A stretch of DNA of 8,482 nt from Bacteroidales bacterium (GTDB lineage Bacteria > Bacteroidota > Bacteroidia > Bacteroidales > GCA-2711565), in the NCBI GenBank assembly GCA_029938505.1, contig JAOZUV010000069.1, forward strand, positions 1 through 8,482, read 5' to 3'. Position numbers and translations under genes: made by a program. Below, in pieces: positions 5,980 through 8,482 of the stretch; positions within the stretch are counted from its first letter, which is position 1, and each line of letters begins with the position of its first letter. The notes under the pieces were generated by a model that did not search any database, was not told the origin of the DNA, and saw only the letters and a list, made by a program, of their open reading frames with translations.

Positions 5980-7320
5980 ATGAAATTTAAAATATTAGTA
6001 ATGCTATTGCTGGTGTGCAGCACATCATTTTTAGGGGCACAAAACAAGAGTCAATCAACTCCCAATAAAGAAATTGAAGCCTTAAAAAAAGAATTAGAAG
6101 AATTAAAACAGGCTCAAAATTTAAAATTGATTCAGCTCGAAAAATTAATTCAATCTATTAAAGAAAAAATAGAGAGCAAAGAACAAGAAGATGAACTTGC
6201 AAAATTACTTCAGGAAGCAAATCAATTAAGTACTCAAAAAACAAAAGAAAAATTAAATGTCTCTAAAAAATTTCATAGTGGGGTCCGAAAACAGCAGGGA
6301 CTGAATCCAAATATTAGTTTGGGCGGAGATTTCTTTGCAGGAGTCAGCACTTCTGATGATGAATTTATAAGTGAGGGTAGCGATTTTTCATATGGAAACA
6401 ATGGATTTCATATGCGTGAACTCGAAATAGCAATGGTTGCACCCCTTGATCCATTTACCAGAGGAAAAGCATTTTTCTCCATTACGGAAGACGGCATTGC
6501 CATTGAAGAAGCATACATAGAATTATTAAACCTGCCCCTGAATATGAATCTAAAAGCAGGAATTTTTTATGCCGCATTTGGGCCCTTAAACCGACATCAT
6601 GATCATGCCCTCCCTCAATTCGACAGACCACGAGCATTGGTTAATTATTTTAGTAATGCCGGATTGGGTGGAACTGGATTGTCAGCAAACTTTATGCTCC
6701 CAAATCTCTTATTTTCAGATGCCAGTTCACTTGATATTTCAGTAATAAATGGAGGAAATGGGGTTAGCTTTACGAACGAAGGAAAGCGAAGATTTCTGTA
6801 TGTTGGTCACTGGAAAAACTATTATGATCTCTCAAAAAGCAGTTATTTTGAATTTAGTTTGAATGGAGTTACCGGAAAAAATGATGACATTGGAGAATAC
6901 AATTCATATGTAAGCAGCCTAGGGCTTACTTACAAATGGGCTCCGATAGGAAGAGAAAAGTATCGTACAATAAATTGGCAAACTGAATTCTTTTATGGTA
7001 TTTATGAAACAGCTGAAAAAGATATTAAAAGCTTTGGTTTTTATAGCTCTTTTCAAAATAAACTTAGCAGTCGTTTTTGGGCTAGTATACGAATTGGTTA
7101 TTCCGAACTACCTTACGATAATAGTCAAAAAGAATGGGATTTTACCACCAGTCTTGATTTTTGGCAAAGTGAGTTTGTACTTTTCAGACTACAATACCAA
7201 TATAACAGTCGGGATATCGTAAATATGAGGCATTTCCCTAATACCGATTTACCCTCTGATCATAGTATAACACTACAAATTAGCTGGGCCATGGGGCCAC
7301 ATAAACACGAAGCATATTAA
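5980..7320 (+). CDS. Coiled-coil beta-barrel outer-membrane porin, zinc-regulon type
   Basis: From ATG 5980 the 446-residue protein has a clean signal peptide (hydrophobic to about 19, cleavage after LGA at 20). A Lys/Glu/Leu-rich coiled coil follows at about 29-93, then from about 109 to the C-terminus alternating, aromatic-rich strands typical of a beta-barrel, ending near LQISWAMGP. The GFHMRELEIAMVAPLDPF segment (142-159), EEAYIELLNLP (176-186), and FGPLNRHHDHALPQFDRPRA (200-219) recall the proteins often labelled zinc-regulated TonB-dependent receptors in Proteobacteria. However, there is no TonB box or plug domain here, so a porin is the better description. The HHDH cluster (206-209) could line the pore and attract metal. 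A frame extension to a TTG at 5905 adds 25 residues without signal-peptide character and is rejected. Its place between the His-rich protein and ZnuA suggests passage of zinc across the outer membrane. Confidence 0.75.
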   Translation: MKFKILVMLLLVCSTSFLGAQNKSQSTPNKEIEALKKELEELKQAQNLKLIQLEKLIQSIKEKIESKEQEDELAKLLQEANQLSTQKTKEKLNVSKKFHSGVRKQQGLNPNISLGGDFFAGVSTSDDEFISEGSDFSYGNNGFHMRELEIAMVAPLDPFTRGKAFFSITEDGIAIEEAYIELLNLPLNMNLKAGIFYAAFGPLNRHHDHALPQFDRPRALVNYFSNAGLGGTGLSANFMLPNLLFSDASSLDISVINGGNGVSFTNEGKRRFLYVGHWKNYYDLSKSSYFEFSLNGVTGKNDDIGEYNSYVSSLGLTYKWAPIGREKYRTINWQTEFFYGIYETAEKDIKSFGFYSSFQNKLSSRFWASIRIGYSELPYDNSQKEWDFTTSLDFWQSEFVLFRLQYQYNSRDIVNMRHFPNTDLPSDHSITLQISWAMGPHKHEAY

Positions 7321-7343
7321 TCCAATTATTAAAGTTAAAAATA

Positions 7344-8390
7344 ATGAAAACAATCATAAAATATTCAGTGCTTGCAACAATATTCACCCTCTTTTTTGTA
7401 AATATTCAAGCCAAATCTGCATTAGCCACAGAACCTTTAAAAATCATTTGTTCATTTTCTGATTATGCAAGTATTGCCAAAGAAATTGTCCAAGATAAAG
7501 GAACCGTTGAATTTATTGCATCCGGTGAACAAGATCCTCATTTTATTCCACCCAAACCGAGTTTCGCTATGCGACTTAAAAAAGCAGATTTATGGATTAC
7601 CACCGGTATGGATTTAGAAGGTTGGTCAACAACTTTATTAGACAAAGCCAGAAATAAAGATATTATGGATGGAGCCATTGGTTTTGTTTCTGTTTCGGAT
7701 GGAATAAATATTCTTCATAAAGTAGAAAAAGGCGATCGTACCGAAGGCGATGTTCACCTTATGGGAAATCCTCATATTACAACAGGACCTTTAAATTGGA
7801 AGTCTATTGCTCACAATATCACCATTGGCTTAATGAAAGTTGACCCAGAAAACATAGCATTTTATGAGAAAAACAGAGATGCCTTCTGTAAACATGTTGA
7901 TATTTCTTTATTCGGTGAAGAGCTTGTTACTTTGTTTGGTGGCGAAACGTTAAGCAAAATGCTTGAAAATAAAACCTTATTTACCTTTCTTAATAAAGAA
8001 TATAAAGGAACTAAGTTAAGTGACAAATTAGGGGGTTGGCTTAAAGAAGCAATGCCATTTCGAAATAAAAAAGTTATTGCCTATCATAAAAACTGGGCCT
8101 ATTTCTGCGAAACTTTTGGGCTTGATATTATTGGTTTTATTGAACCAAAGCCAGGTATTCCTCCTTCAGCAAAACATGTTCAACACATGATAAACTTAAT
8201 TGATGAACAAGACATAAAAATTATGCTTGTAGCAAGTTATTTCGAAAAAAAATCGCCTGAAATGATTGAAGATAAAACTGGAATTCACGCTCTTTTCTTA
8301 CCCCTATTTGTAAATGGAGTTAAGGAGGTTCAAGATAACTTTCAATTGGTTAATTACTGGATTAAAAACATTAATTTGAACATTAAATAA
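7344..8390 (+). CDS. Zinc/manganese-type ABC transporter substrate-binding protein (ZnuA-like)
   Basis: This periplasmic cluster A-I metal-binding protein delivers metal to an ABC permease. The 348 residues start with a signal peptide (about 1-29). Probable metal ligands are H66 in GEQDPHFIPPKPS, H144 in GNPHITTGPLN, and H248 in AYHKNWAYF; a carboxylate near SYFEKKSP (E301) may be the fourth. Three histidines favour Zn over Mn, but this does not decide it. Compared with classic ZnuA there is no long His/Asp-rich loop. Instead, a stretch at about 187-240 (FGEELVTLFGGETL, then LGGWLKEAMPFR) and the EPKPGIPPS block (267-275) mark a subfamily found in Bacteroidota and other Gram-negatives. It lies 23 bases after the porin stop and 5 bases before the permease start, so it is co-transcribed. 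Loss of the His loop could be offset by the His-rich protein at 5510, which is inference. Confidence 0.88.
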   Translation: MKTIIKYSVLATIFTLFFVNIQAKSALATEPLKIICSFSDYASIAKEIVQDKGTVEFIASGEQDPHFIPPKPSFAMRLKKADLWITTGMDLEGWSTTLLDKARNKDIMDGAIGFVSVSDGINILHKVEKGDRTEGDVHLMGNPHITTGPLNWKSIAHNITIGLMKVDPENIAFYEKNRDAFCKHVDISLFGEELVTLFGGETLSKMLENKTLFTFLNKEYKGTKLSDKLGGWLKEAMPFRNKKVIAYHKNWAYFCETFGLDIIGFIEPKPGIPPSAKHVQHMINLIDEQDIKIMLVASYFEKKSPEMIEDKTGIHALFLPLFVNGVKEVQDNFQLVNYWIKNINLNIK

Positions 8391-8395
8391 GTGAG

Positions 8396-8482
8396 ATGAT
8401 TGATAACTTGATTTTTCTTTCTGCCCCAATAACTATTAGTATTCTGCTTGCCGGAATACTAAGTTATTTTGGGAATCATATT
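8396..8482 (+). CDS. Metal ABC transporter permease (ZnuB-like), N-terminal fragment
   Basis: ATG 8396 opens a frame to the window edge, giving 29 residues: MIDNLIFLSAPITIS, then ILLAGILSYFGNHI. The hydrophobic first helix followed by a glycine-containing turn and Y-G-x-H resembles the start of ZnuB/MntB-type permeases (LLAGxxxAYLGxHV), which carry zinc or manganese across the inner membrane with an ATPase partner. The start is 5 bases after the ZnuA-like stop, as in typical operons. The ATPase is not in the window. The call rests on this short segment and its context. Confidence 0.75.
   Translation, partial: MIDNLIFLSAPITISILLAGILSYFGNHI

Noticed and set aside
6995..7222. A 75-codon frame inside the porin gene
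   Set aside because: Same-strand, out-of-frame shadow; the porin frame continues through with barrel-like strands.

Overview
The window looks like chromosome of a Bacteroidota species. The DNA is AT-rich and almost no gene has a Shine-Dalgarno sequence. Most transcription units are preceded by a match to the Bacteroidota -7 promoter box TAnnTTTG (60-67 minus, 181-188, 2390-2397 minus, 2483-2490, 3812-3819, 5477-5484). Protein families (epimerase-type threonine dehydrogenase, a small histidine-rich membrane protein with a ...RAPP tail) also fit. The species cannot be named from this window.

Left part (1-2344): the first 14 codons of a leftward PP-loop tRNA thiolase gene (mnmA) lie at the edge. 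It diverges from a rightward gene for a secreted protein that appears to hold two tandem oxidoreductase/molybdopterin-binding-like (SUOX-fold) modules without the usual cofactor environment. A perfect 11-bp inverted repeat sits just upstream of that gene's promoter. The gene converges on tdh, and the two share a bidirectional hairpin terminator.

Middle (1382-5415): tdh and kbl are divergent and encode the two-step conversion of threonine to glycine plus acetyl-CoA. Then comes cysS (cysteinyl-tRNA synthetase), with its own promoter and a strong terminator. Between the cysS stop and that terminator lies a copy of a palindromic intergenic repeat of a type seen in Bacteroidota genomes.

Right part (5416-8482, running off the edge): a probable zinc-acquisition operon, all rightward. 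It encodes a 122-residue two-helix membrane protein whose central loop carries three HxH motifs, a coiled-coil plus beta-barrel outer-membrane porin of the type linked to zinc regulons, a ZnuA-like periplasmic metal-binding protein, and the start of a ZnuB-like ABC permease. A TTTGC-N9-GCAAA dyad overlaps the -7 box and is a good candidate Zur-type operator. The inferred route is porin across the outer membrane, ZnuA in the periplasm, and ABC transporter across the inner membrane, with the His-rich protein as an uncharacterised accessory. It is the least explained part of the window. No tRNA, rRNA, CRISPR array, insertion sequence or phage gene was seen, and no gene-free stretch exceeds 300 bases.
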